The notes under the pieces were generated by a model, which had not been told where the DNA came from, made no database searches, and was given only the letters and a program-made list of their open reading frames with translations. Below are positions 47,148 to 58,344 of a stretch of 64,000 nucleotides of DNA, in pieces. The DNA comes from Typhlomys cinereus (Eukaryota > Chordata > Mammalia > Rodentia > Platacanthomyidae). Where the stretch lies: assembly GCA_023101885.1 (NCBI GenBank), contig JALPQD010000415.1, positions 606,773 to 670,772 on the forward strand. The letters run 5' to 3'. A program made the position numbers and the translations under genes. Within the stretch, counting starts at the first letter, position 1. Each line of letters begins with the position of its first letter.

Positions 47148-47310
47148 TGTCGTTTTAACTCTTAAGATCTTTCAATTTCACTAAACTTATTTATTTGGCC
47201 TGGGTTCCTGGTGGGCGGGTGCGGGCGGAGACTTACCTAGGTCGTGGGGTGAGGCCCGGCTGGACCGCGGGCGTCCCGACCGGCAGAGCACGGTGGGGTG
47301 AAAGGGAGCA
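47148..47310 (-). promoter_or_regulatory. L1 5' UTR remnant, GC-rich
   Basis: About 160 bp between the insertion junction and the ORF1 ATG. Positions 47205-47295 are very GC-rich with several CpGs, unlike anything else in the window. On the L1 strand there is a consensus-like splice donor AG|GTAAGT (GTAAGT at 47236-47231). The region is short for an L1 5' UTR, so the promoter is probably truncated. Confidence 0.7.
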
Positions 47311-47423
47311 TAATTACGTTTCTTAGATTTCTTTCTTTTGAATTTTTTCATGCTTATTTTTAGGTAGGACAATATTATAAACATCAACATTCTCAGCATT
47401 TGCTTTTAAAAATTACTCTTATA

Positions 47424-47656
47424 AGGCTGGAGAGATGGCTCAGAGGTTACGACTCTACCACACAAACAGAAGGTCCTGAGTTCCATTTCCAGGTCCCCTG
47501 TAAAAACACCAAGCAGAAACAGCAGGGGCCTATACTTCCAGACCTGATGGGAGGAGTCTGGGAAATCCCAGAACCAAGAAAGAAGGAGGTAGAAGCAATC
47601 CAGGATGATTTCTGAAGTCACCTTGGTCCTCCACAGGGACACACAGTGTCCTTTGG

Positions 47657-47699
<43 letters not shown>

Positions 47700-47713
47700 A
47701 CACACACACACAC
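47424..47713 (+). mobile_element. Dip-like SINE, old subfamily
   Basis: Head 'aggctggagagatggctcag', B-box-like 'gagttccatttcc', body with 'ggatgatttctgaagtcacc', the old-subfamily block 'agggacacacagtgtccttt', then (CA)n. Confidence 0.9.
47659..47713. repeat. (CA)n in SINE tail
   Basis: About 55 bases of CA with one TTA interruption. Confidence 0.93.
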
Positions 47714-47771
47714 CAAGAACAGACTTGAAAATTCCTAAGCAAAATATCTAAAATATTTCTGGTAAAACAGT

Positions 47772-47825
47772 TTATCTATCTATCAATCTATCTATCTATC
47801 TATCTATCTATTTATTTATTTATTT
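47772..47825. repeat. (TATC)n/(TTTA)n microsatellite
   Basis: About 10 TATC units followed by TTTA units. Confidence 0.95.
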
Positions 47826-47829
47826 AAGT

Positions 47830-48450
47830 CCGTTCTCAGATGTCATGCGTGTTTCATTTGCATTATTGGATTATTCTCACTTTTTCCTTTCTTCACATCT
47901 TTAAGCACTTACATTTTCATGCATAGATACTGTTAATTTATGTATTTTCATTCCTTACTATATAATCCCATGCCACTTCTGTCTCATCCTCGACCTTCTC
48001 TTTCCTAACTAGTCCCCTGCCTACCTTCACATTGTTTTCCATGTGTGGCCACAAGGTTTCATTGGAAAGTTGGCAAGTTGTCTGGGTACCAACTAGGGCA
48101 TAACTGTGTGATACATCAATGAGGAAAGACGCTCCCCTTCTCCTGCCTGGCATTATCCTTAGTCTACCAGAGAGGAGTAGCATTTCTTGAGATATTTCCT
48201 CATCATGGTGCAACGTTGATTAACCAACTATGGTGCAGGTCTTTTGAAGTGGATTATGCTGCAGTGAGTTTGTGGATTTGTCCACAGTAACATCCACAGA
48301 GGATTTGTCCAGTAACATCTCTCCTTGCCCTCACACTGTTCCATTTGTATCACCCTCTCTTCCACAACATTCCCTGACTCTTGGCCTGGTGAGTACTCTT
48401 TTTGATATACTAGTTAGAACTGATCAGTCCACAGCTACTTATTCTCTGAG
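47830..48450 (-). mobile_element. Old L1 3' UTR
   Basis: Reverse blocks such as 'caatgaggaaagacgctccc', 'gtgcaacgttgattaacc' and 'cacaacattccctgactctt' match the order of an old rodent L1 (Lx-like) 3' UTR as I know it. Diverged, with no clear duplication. Confidence 0.55.
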
Positions 48451-50538
48451 CATCTGTCAGTTATGGTTCTCTGCATTTAACTCCTACTTCAACAAGATGC
48501 TTCTGGTCTGAGTACTGAGAACTTCTCTAATTTGTGGGCATAATTATATTGTTTAGATAACAATTTGCTATTAAGTTTTATAGTTAAAACTTAGTAGTAA
48601 TTTTCTCTTACCTAGAGTCTATAGGATCCCTTTCCACAGTTATTAGAGTGGTTTAAGTACCAAGCATACATTCCCTAGTTAATTAATGATACAATTTTAG
48701 TGTGTTACTAATACAAAACCTTCAGAAATGACTTCTAGATATTTCCAAATATTTAAACAAAAGGACTGATGGCAACACTGATAAATTATTTATACTATTA
48801 CCAATGAATGTTAATAAATAAGCCAAATGCTGCAATTAAGTCATAAACTAAATCAAAATTGTCAAATAGTGTTAACTATGTCTGTATGCATATATGTATG
48901 TATGTACGAATATATAACTTATATGTATACAATAAACATTTCAGGACAGAAATAAAAGATTACTCTCATCATTAAGATGTTTCAGTGGTGGACTTTTATT
49001 AATAGCTTTCTAGAAAGATTGATAGTGTATTTCCAAGTATATTAAACACAGTTGTCTCTGTAAAGCCAAATCTAAGCTTTTATTATTTTTTACTGTATGT
49101 CTTTATGTTTTCATTTTGAACACATTTGTATGAAGTAAATTATATACTCCAAATAATATAGTCTATTAGAAGATTCAAATAACAAATAAATAGTGTATAT
49201 TCCTGTAGAATTCTCACATTCTTCTCAGAACTATGAAGTCTGGCTCCATATACATGCACCTATTCTTTTGGAACAATACAACTTTGTACTAATCACAATA
49301 ATCTATCCCTTCTTAGAGAGACTCTACTTCTCCAATTCCTCACCTTCCTTCTAACATGGGCATTCTGTAGCCGATGTAAGTGTGCTCTTATTAGAAGGTA
49401 TGGAGATTATTGCAGAAGCCCCTTGATAAAAAGAAGTGTGCATCCTATGTCAAGATAAAAATGAAAACATAAGAATATGAATAACAGCAAACAATAACTT
49501 AAGTACAAAGTTGCTAATGAGTACACACATACATGCCAAGGGGAAGGGCTCTTCTCTCTAGAGTTCAGTTATAAAATATAATGAGAATAAAATGGCAAGA
49601 TTGCATAGAATATTTACATAGTGAAATTCACTCTTACTGTTACAAAATATGTATTTTTCAAGTGTCTTAGAATAGAATATATATTATTAATATCATTTTT
49701 AATAAATCACAGCAATAGAGATAATTTGGCATTATAGCCTTTAAAATCTATGCCCCCCCAACATGTGCAGTTCTACAGTGCTGTTTTAAACAGTCGCATC
49801 AGGAACTGAAGTCCCCACTGTGCAGGGCAGTCGGCACAGAGGTGATTGGCCCAGCTGGGCCCACAGCACCAGCACCTTTGAGAACAGCCTCGGGTGGACT
49901 CAATGGGGGATCCTGACAAACAAGGAGGAGGGACAGGGAGCATCAAGATGGCCTGGCATAGTTAGGGAAAACTTAGGAGAGATGAATCTGTTGGTGTGTG
50001 TTTGGGCCTCTAAGCGAAGGGAAGATTTTCCCCAGAACTTATTGGGCAAGAAAATTCAGTCGAAGCATTAGCAGTCATCTCTTGATAAGTGGGTTCAGAA
50101 CACAAAATATTTGAGAGAATTTGCACTTTGTGTGAACAGATACAGACATTTTCTTTTCATTATTTGTGAAACAATACTGTTTGCAATATTTTACATAGTC
50201 TGTACTTTGTATACACTATTATAAATCATGAAGAAATAATTTAAAAGATATGGATAATATGATATGTAGAGACATATGCAGACACTACACATTTTTTATA
50301 AAAGCTCTTGAGCATCTATATAGTTTCATATTCAGATGTGTTTGAGGTCGTTTCTCATGGACCGGAGTTGGTTTTATTTAGGTATTATGAATGTTTTGGT
50401 GCTATATAGGAGTCCAACTGACAGGACAAAGAAAAAACTGGGAGTAATATTCCAAAAGAAGACAAAAACAGCTCATTTATACATTGAGAATTTGAATTCA
50501 ATCTCACTAGCAATAGAAATAAAGAAGACAGCTTCAAG

Positions 50539-50539
<1 letters not shown>
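48451..50539. other. Mostly unique AT-rich DNA
   Basis: A GC-richer island at 49,760-50,075 carries an 83-codon plus-strand frame with no known domain. The remainder is AT-rich without features. Confidence 0.5.

Positions 50540-50582
<43 letters not shown>
50540..50582. repeat. (AT)n microsatellite
   Basis: About 43 bases of uninterrupted alternating A and T, able to form a cruciform. Confidence 0.97.
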
Positions 50583-50587
<5 letters not shown>

Positions 50588-53036
50588 CTACAAAATACTT
50601 GTACATTTTCAAGAACCTAAAAAGAACTGAAAGAAAATATAATGGAGAGTCTCTTGGGTAAAATAAAATGTCCACATGAATAACAGTGGCTTTTAAGTTG
50701 AAATGACAATTTATTACTTTTGTAATTTTCCCTCTCTAGTGGGAACAGAGTCCTACACGTTAGTGAGAATGATTGTGTTCTTCATTAAGTTATGCAAGGT
50801 ATAAAAGAACCAACAGGTGTCTAATATGACTTCTTGTGGTTTGGATCACTTTTAAATTTGTTTTGACACAGTATTTCCATCAGAATCTTCTCGGCCAGTT
50901 AATAAAATGTATGTTCTATTTCTATTGGAGATCATTTGTGGTAGACTGTTTATTATGATTTCTTTGCTTCCAATTTCTTGTCATATAAAAGGCCATTTCT
51001 CAGCTTCTCCTGAACAATTTGAGTTTTAGCTTCTGTATTGTGTAAATCTATTCATAGTCTAAAATTGGGATACCCGATGTGAGCAACAGGGATCCAAAGC
51101 CAGGGAAGAAAATATGCAACAAAAATAGAGCATAATCTCTCTCTCTCTTTCTATCTCTTTCCCTCTCTTCCTTCTCTCTCTCATTCTCTCTCTCCCTGTC
51201 TCTGTTTTAATATTTGTTTAAGCAACAAGATGATTTACTCTGACATAAAAATATTTCTCAGGATACTATATGTATGATTTTGAACAATATTCATTTCTAT
51301 GAAATTTTATACAAATAATTTATAGCTATAAAATTATAAGTTAAAAATAGTTTCAGAAATTAATAAGACAAATCTGATTATTTTGTACTTGGAATGAAAT
51401 GTTTGCTGGAATTCAGAGTTAGAGATGACCCTAATTTTACATGATAGAACTATAACCTATAACTTCAATATATAAATAATTATTGTTTCATGAGTTGACA
51501 AATGTCTTTGTTTAATAAATCCATGGATATTGATAATGGCAAAAGAAAGTTTTCTGAGGTCAATTAGGAATTCTGAGCTAATTCCTTATCAATGGGAAAA
51601 ATTGGCATGCTATAGACAATTGAAGGTCTGGAATATTACATATCTGTATTCACTTATGGACCCTTCAATTCTCTCCTTTGTGAAGTCATTTAGAAATTCA
51701 AAATTATTCACTAATTGGAGAAAGATGAAATTTTTCCAAAACTGCATGATGGTAAAATAGAAGCGGTGATTGCTACATCACGTGTTAATAAACCCTGGAA
51801 CGTCTATTGATGTGAATTCTCCAAGTACCCAAATTTTCCATTTCACTGATGGATAGCATGAATTTTTAATTGATTCAATTATTTGATAAGGATTTATGAA
51901 TTGCTAATTTTGTACTCTGCACAAGCTTCTGCATCAGCCACATTCAAGACAGAAATGAAAAAAAGCCAGCTATGTCTTGCAACTTCTGATAATTTGTGAG
52001 ACAAATTATTGTGGAGACTCTCACATGCATGCAATTAGGATTAATTAGAGTTGTTTTAAGTGTTGTAAAGAAGTCCAGCATGCTGTAAAAGTTCAAATGT
52101 ATTACAATATGGTATCTTTAAAAAGTACAAGAAAATATGTCTTGAATATCATCACACAATATTTATTAATTCATAATGGAATTTGTTTTTTACCTAGTGA
52201 AAAAGATCATACGATATCTAGGGAAACAATTGGAACTTCAACATGTTAAAGCTGTAAATGCTGATAAAAGTCACATAGCTTATAAAAATGGAGGAAAGGA
52301 TTATACAATGGCAATTAATTTATTTACAGATCCCAACATACTTATTGAAGATCTATTGAATTTTACATACTTTTCTCAGTGTTGGGGACTTATGTCATTA
52401 AAACATAACCTCTGTATGTAAGGAACTCACAGTTTTGAGTTATACTGTCATCTCGTGGGATATAAGGCAATGTTTAGTGACATTTTTCTTTGTCACAACT
52501 GGTGGAAGGTGTCAGCTTTCTGGTAGATAAAGGCCAGATCTGTTGTGAAACATCTTACAATGCAAAGGGCAGCATTCCCACAATGAATAATTATCAAACC
52601 CCAAATGCCAAAACTGCCAAGATCTGGATAATTTCTGGTGAGGAGCTACAGAAAAATAAGTAAGTAATCAGCGATGGTGCAGAATTACTAGCATCCAATG
52701 GGGATCTGTTTCAACGACTGATGGGAATGTGATGAAGGAATAAAGGCTTACAAAGCAGGAAGATTGGTGCTGCTGGTTCTGCTTAGAGTTGTCTACCTAA
52801 ATGAAGCTCTAATGTTAGTAGTAAGTGGATATGAAAAAAACTTCACAGGTAAAATAAACAAGGTTTAGTGCTTTAATTTCATGACAAAAATTTCTGGAAA
52901 TATAGAGTTGAAAAATGATGTCCATAGGGGATATTTGTGTAATAAAACAGAATTAAGATTTACAGACATTCAAACGAAGAAGAGATGCATTTTGAGGAAA
53001 CAGTAAAATGATAATGTCAATTAAAAGTATTCACGA
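50583..53036. other. Mostly unique AT-rich DNA
   Basis: Contains a (CT)-rich tract at 51136-51204. Frames of 76 and 81 codons (51530 and 52176) have no domain or splice context. Confidence 0.5.
51136..51204. repeat. (CT)n-rich tract
   Basis: About 69 bases of polypyrimidine, mainly CT with interruptions. Confidence 0.9.
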
Positions 53037-53145
53037 ATTGTATGTGGTGGGCTGTAATCACACTTGTGAGGTTGAGGTAGCAGGCAGGCTCACTGTTCTG
53101 AAGATAGCCTTGGCTACATAGCAAGGTCTTGATTCAAAAATGGTT
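53037..53145 (+). mobile_element. B1-like SINE
   Basis: 'tggtgggctgtaatcacact', 'gaggttgaggtagcaggcagg' and 'agatagccttggctacatag' followed by 'caaggtcttgattcaaaaa' follow the 7SL-derived B1 order. Old copy. Confidence 0.65.
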
Positions 53146-54342
53146 AAGTGCTACATATACCAGACAATGTGCAGATCATGGGAAATATTAAATTTTCATA
53201 ATCTTTTACAGATGAGGTGCTACTTGAAGTTCCCTTGCTTAAAATTTTAAAGACATGTTAAAACAGGTGTAAAGTTAGAAGGCTTAGGAGTGACAATATC
53301 TGCACTTCAGATGACGTTTATTTTGTTCCAAACCCAAGGTTTCCAGTCACTGTTCCCTAGTGGCTAAGCTGTGAGGAATTTGGAAAAGCAAGCTAAACTT
53401 TCCATATTCTGGTGCCAAATGGCCACGCTTCCTCAGCCCACCATGCAGGACAACAACAGGGACCAGAATGGAAAAAAAAAAAAAAGAAATAGATTGAATC
53501 ATGGAAACACAGAAAGCAAATAATCAATATTATGTCAAGCCATTTTATTGTTCGATCGTTCAGGAGAGTCTTGCCAACGGCTACATTCTTTTTTCTGTAT
53601 TTCAGCATGGCTCATGTAGAGGAAATAATATGTACCAGTTCTCAGTACTTTGAATATTTCCTCCAAATATTTTCTTAATCTCTCTCTCCCTCTCCCTCTT
53701 TCTCTTCCTCTCCCTCTCCCTCTTCTTCTCCCTCTCTCTCTCCTTCTCCCCCCTCTCTCTCCCTCTCCCTCTCTCTTCACAGAATGCATATGAATGCCCT
53801 GATGATAACCTTAATTAGATTTCAGTCCTCATCTTCTGTCTTTTTTATGAGAGAAATTCTTCTGTCTCTATATACATTGCATATACAAAGTCTAGGCAGC
53901 CCATGAGTTTCTGTGATTTCCCCTTTCCTTGCCTCCCATCTTGCCTGAGAGTACATCTCAGGCCTCTGCTTCTATGAGTTTTGCCATCAATAGGCAGGTC
54001 CTCATGTGTGCATGTCAAGAGCTTCATGTAATGAGCCTCCTTTCCAGCCTTTTTATTCAAGGTTTTAACTCCCTTGGCCTTCCAGAGATATTCCAGTAGT
54101 CAGAGTAACAATAGACTTCACCCGACATTTTATGGACAGATGATAAGACATGACTGAGGTGAACCTGTGAGAATTAATCACAAGGACATTGACAGACAGA
54201 GGTATAATCAAGAAGATATTTAATATTCCAAATGAAACAGATGCATATTATATATATATGCAAGTTTGGAAATTGTTGAGAATATATACATATGATAATT
54301 TCTGAACTTATTACTTTTTAAATAATTAACCTAATCTTTTCA
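53146..54342. other. Unique stretch with polypyrimidine tract
   Basis: No gene recognised. A polypyrimidine tract lies at 53680-53777. Confidence 0.5.
53680..53777. repeat. (CTCTCC)-rich polypyrimidine tract
   Basis: About 98 bases almost entirely C and T. It explains the Arg/Glu/Gly-rich minus-strand frame over it. Confidence 0.95.
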
Positions 54343-54355
54343 ATATGGAGGAACC

Positions 54356-54575
54356 AGGGATGGAGAGATTTCTCACAAGCAGAAGATCCTGAGAGTTCAG
54401 ATCCAAGGTCCCATGTAAAAACACCAAGTGAAATTGAAGATAGCCTGGTGGGCAGGCTATCTGGGGGGCAGAGCCTGGGGCATGCCAAACTGAAACAAAA
54501 AGTAGACACAATTCAGGTTGATTCCTGAAGTCACCTTTGGTCTTCCACAGGGACACACTAGTGCCCTCTGACACA

Positions 54576-54622
<47 letters not shown>

Positions 54623-54672
54623 AAATAAATAAACAAATAAATAAATAAGTAGACATAATTTTAAAATAAGTA
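54356..54672 (+). mobile_element. Dip-like SINE, old subfamily, head deleted
   Basis: 'gggatggagagatttctcacaagcag' shows that about 25 bp including the A-box region is missing. The rest is typical: 'ggttgattcctgaagtcacc', 'agggacacactagtgccctctg', (CA)n 54577-54618, AAAT-repeat tail. Imperfect duplications: tatggaggaacca (54343-54355) and aatggagaaacca (about 54673-54686). Confidence 0.88.
54577..54618. repeat. (CA)n in SINE tail
   Basis: About 42 bases of CA. Confidence 0.93.
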
Positions 54673-54774
54673 AAATGGAGAAACCATTTTGCCATCTTGT
54701 TCTGAATATGAACTGCTCCATAACAGATTTACTTATTGATTTCTTGGTTCCCACTGTGTTATCTCTGTTTTGGC

Positions 54775-54870
54775 AAGTGATGGCAACTTAGGAGGCGGAG
54801 CCTATTTGGAGGGAGGCGGAGCCTAGTTGGAGGTAGTCGGGTATGTGTCTTTTTAGGTGATGTGTTTTCC
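54775..54870 (+). mobile_element. URR1-like fragment (tentative)
   Basis: 'ggaggcggagcctatttgga' and a second 'ggaggcggagcctagttgga' in tandem, followed by 'gggtatgtgtctttttagg'. This resembles the central part of URR1-type hAT remnants. The 'ggaggcggagcc' unit is duplicated here (54791 and 54812). Confidence 0.45.
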
Positions 54871-56265
54871 TGGACTCTTCCTGTTTTATTTTCTACTTGT
54901 GTTTTACTTTAGTATAAGAATCTTCTCCACTGATGTTCTCCCCAAGTGTCGGAATTCATCATAGGATGAACACAATGAAGACTTGGGACAAAAGAATCCT
55001 TATTCTTTTCAAGTTGTAAGTCAGAGAGTTAGTCACAATTATGAGAACAGTAATGAACATATTGCTTCGCAGTACCCTGAAAATAGAATTGATTCATATC
55101 AGGCACTTAAGACAATACCTCGCACAAAGTCAGCACAAAGTACAGCACCTGAGATAAACCTCATCTTCATCAGCATTGTTGAGAAATAGAAGAAAATAGA
55201 AGGAAATGGCTTATTCCTAAGCTATGGGGTAGAAAAACAAGTCTGGTACTCATAACCAAGGGCAGAGTAGTCATGATTCTCAGAACATGAGGATGAGATT
55301 AAGTCACTGTGTGACAGATCAGTAAGGCAGAAAAACAAAAATAAAGTCACTCCATACCCATGCTTGTATCGACTAAAGCAATTGCACTATGCAAATGATA
55401 AAAAATCTCATTAGTGATACGAGAGACTGCTCTCCGTGAGATTACTTTCTATTCCTTCTTGATAAAATACACAAAGGCACTCGATCATGTATTTATACCT
55501 GCTCTCTCTTATGTTCCAATCCAGTCAGTCCCAGTTTACTTGACTATTGCACAAATCTCATAACTTTAATTGAACTCATGAAAGCCCTTATAATATATAT
55601 TTACTAAGGCGCTCAAAAGTTCTAATGAATGTGTGTTCTGTTTCCCTTTAAAAAGTAATAGCAGCAGTTTCTTTAACCCATGGGAATACCTGCTGTGATT
55701 TTTTGCTGAAGGGCAAAGACATTAAATGATGATCATTTACATCATCATCATCATCATCATCACTATATTATTCTACAATCATTAGCTGTGTGTTGATGAG
55801 CATTCACCACATATGTTGTAAATGAAGGCAAAAGAGTAACATATATTACCTAAGAAAAGAATCTCAGGAGGCAGAAGTAAACTGCTAAGGAGAGAACTGA
55901 AGAAGAATTGGACATATCAGTATGGGTTACCTTGTGCAGTGAGTGACTTTTTTTGAGAAATCCCAAAGGAGAAGAAGTGAGACATTTCAGTTTAGGTGAA
56001 GAAGAGAGCTTTTTAGAATTTCATAAATGTATGCTCAAGCAAGAATGGAGAGAAGCTTGACTGTTGGTGCACATAGAAAGTTCTAGTCAATGCTACAGAG
56101 TATGTGAATGAAACTGAAGGATCGCTGTGAAGGGCGAGGAGCCAAGAGTCCTCTATAAACATGAATCCGACTAGACCAAATGGATACTTACTTTGAAGAA
56201 AATTTGGACATGCAGAAAGGAGTTCTGCATGACAGAAATAAATATTATAGCCTCATTTAAAAAGG
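54871..56265. other. Unique stretch
   Basis: Contains (ATC)n at 55740-55763. Nothing else recognised. The segment near 55,380-55,460 has an octamer-like ATGCAAAT. Confidence 0.5.
55740..55763. repeat. (ATC)n microsatellite
   Basis: About eight trinucleotide units. Confidence 0.9.
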
Positions 56266-56274
56266 GTCTGTGTG

Positions 56275-56831
56275 CTGTAACCAGACCAGCCAAATCTCTC
56301 CTCATCCTAAAGGTCAGGGAAACTTACAGAAGAGGGGGTAGCAAGATCGTAAGAGCCTAAAGATGGGGAGGACCAATGATATACAAGATATTCCACACAA
56401 GTTAGGGCCACAGTAGCCATAATCGGACTTTGCATGACCTGCACCATGATTGACATGTCAACGACCCCCCAAAGTCTAGCATGGATCATAGGCACTAGGA
56501 TCCTTAGAGGCAAGCGATTAACAGTCATAATAGTGTCCCCATACTAAAGGGGAGCCCAAGAAAGGGCTCTGGGCTATGCCACTGAGTCCTTACACCTCAC
56601 TAGAGTGGAGGACTCAGAGGAAAGTTTGGCATTCACACAAAAGGATGCTCCAGAGAATGGGAAGGGGAAGGGAGAGGTACTGGGAGAAGGGGAGGGAGAG
56701 GGTGAAAGGAAGGGGAAAAGTAGGGGAGAGTGCAAGGGCGACTGGGGAAAGGTGGAGGGAGGGAAAAGACTGGGGTACCTATTGAGCTGTATAATTGGGG
56801 CAAAATAAATAAATTAAAAAATTTTTAAAAA
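56275..56831 (+). mobile_element. 5'-truncated L1 3' UTR, young copy
   Basis: Contains 'gcaagatcgtaagagcctaaa', 'caagttagggccacagtagcc', 'gagtccttacacctcactag', a long G/A-rich tract (56655-56770), 'ggggtacctattgagctgta' and an A-rich tail. A 9-bp duplication (gtctgtgtg) at 56266-56274 and 56832-56840 supports the ends. Confidence 0.92.
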
Positions 56832-56840
56832 GTCTGTGTG

Positions 56841-58045
56841 AAGGAGAGTGTGCTGATTTAAGCAACAGTAACGTTTGATTAATCAAAGTCCTACAGTATG
56901 TGGGAAGAAGGATGGTCACTATGAATAGAGAAATAACTTTTAAATAAGGGAAATAAGTGACTGTCACCATCCCTGAACTTTCTGGGCAAGACAGAAAGGG
57001 GAGGCAGCTGAGAAAATCAGAGACTGTTGACTTTTGATTTAATAGTCCTGGACTTGTTGCCAGGAAGAATTAGGAGAGCAGGAAGCTTGGAGAAGCAACA
57101 AAATCCATGGGAACTCTAGCTGGTGGGGAGGATAGACTTCATTCAAGAGAAGACAAGACAATATTCTAGTGTCAGGGCCTAGAGGAACCTGGTCAGCAAA
57201 TCGTGTCTTTGGTCCAAGGTGGTTGCAGACAGGCCGGATGCCTGGTGACAGCAGCTGACTGGCCGGCATGAGCTGGTGAGGGAGGCGAAGAAGGAGCTGT
57301 CCAAGAAGGCTGCTGAAGTGTGTGGACCCGGGAGTGGCATGGGCATCTAGGACAGAAAGCACCCACAGAACTGTCCATGTGAACCAAGTGCATCGTAGGA
57401 CGTGAGGGAGGAGCTGGGGGTGGGGCAAGAGCCAAGGTTGGCTGAACAGACACAATTCAAATTTCACAATTTCCTGGAGGGGGGAAAATTGAAAACTTCT
57501 GTAATCCTTTTTAGTGTGATTTAGGAAACCTCCAATACTGTGTAGTAACATTACCGGCTAGGAAAAAAATAATCAATTCTTTGTATTTCTCACAGATTTT
57601 ATCTTTTGAAAACATACCAGAAAGACCGTTTAGTGTCCAAAGACACCATCAATTACACCATAAGAAAAACTCCAGACATTGATTATGAGTCCATTTGAAG
57701 CATAACATTGTTTGTGCCTGTTAAGATACCTTCAAGTCAGACTCTGAATTGAGAAACTGCCTTCTCAAAATGATAGGTGAAACTTTCACTATGATCCTCT
57801 CTGACAAAGGCCTCGGTAGAAAATAGTTTGATAAACTTAGGACCCTCTGGAAGTATTGGGTACATCTACTAGGGTTTTCTTCATTCAGCTCTTTAACAAG
57901 TAATTCAGTGTCATCGCTCTGGATGAGACTTTAAAGAACGGTCCCTTGTTCTCATTATTCTTCCAGCATGTCTGAAATTTACAGGAGATTCACTAGGCCA
58001 CAAAATGAAAAACATACACATTTACCGTGAGACAGGTAATCCCAG
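56841..58045. other. Unique stretch with a GC-rich patch
   Basis: 57,030-57,480 is GC-richer and open for 170 codons on the minus strand (57551-57039), with Pro/Leu/Ser-rich composition and no known domain. See findings. Confidence 0.5.
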
Positions 58046-58048
58046 GGC

Positions 58049-58259
58049 TAGAGAGAAGACTCAAGGGTTAAGACTCTGTCTTGCAAGCAGAAAGACTTGA
58101 GTTGGGATCCATGGTCCCCACTTAAAAATGCAGTGGCCTGCATTTCTGGTGCTGGTGTGCAGAGCATGGGAAATCTCAGAGGGAAGCTAAAAAGAGGTAG
58201 ACACAGGATGATTCCTGAAGTCATGCATGGCTCCTAATAGGGACATACAGTGCCCTCCG

Positions 58260-58292
<33 letters not shown>
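58049..58292 (+). mobile_element. Dip-like SINE, old subfamily
   Basis: Head 'cagggctagagagaagactc', B-box-like 'gagttgggatcc', 'ggatgattcctgaagtcatg', 'agggacatacagtgccctccg' and (CA)n 58262-58291. Confidence 0.88.
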
Positions 58293-58293
<1 letters not shown>

Positions 58294-58344
58294 TTTTATT
58301 CCTGAGAAAATATATACATACATAGATTTGTTTCTCTTTTCTGT

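Larger units (their letters stand above)
40687..47310 (-). mobile_element. Nearly complete L1 retrotransposon with two nested insertions
   Basis: The element reads right to left: short GC-rich 5' region, ORF1 (47147-46035), ORF2 (46025-41709), 3' UTR with polypurine tract, and A-rich tail (T-rich at 40687-40720). A perfect 14-bp duplication (taattacgtttctt) at 40673-40686 and 47311-47324 proves a single L1 insertion. Its span is 6.62 kb, or about 6.13 kb without the nested SINE (45720-45999), the unidentified insert (42278-42461) and their duplications. Both frames are broken, so the copy is dead, although most of it still resembles an intact family. Confidence 0.96.

Noticed and set aside
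52176..52421. 81-codon frame near 52.2 kb as a possible gene
   Set aside because: No family signature, AT-rich flanks and no splice signals.
53535..53789. Arg/Glu/Gly-rich 84-codon minus frame resembling an RS or RGG protein
   Set aside because: It is a direct translation of the polypyrimidine tract at 53680-53777.
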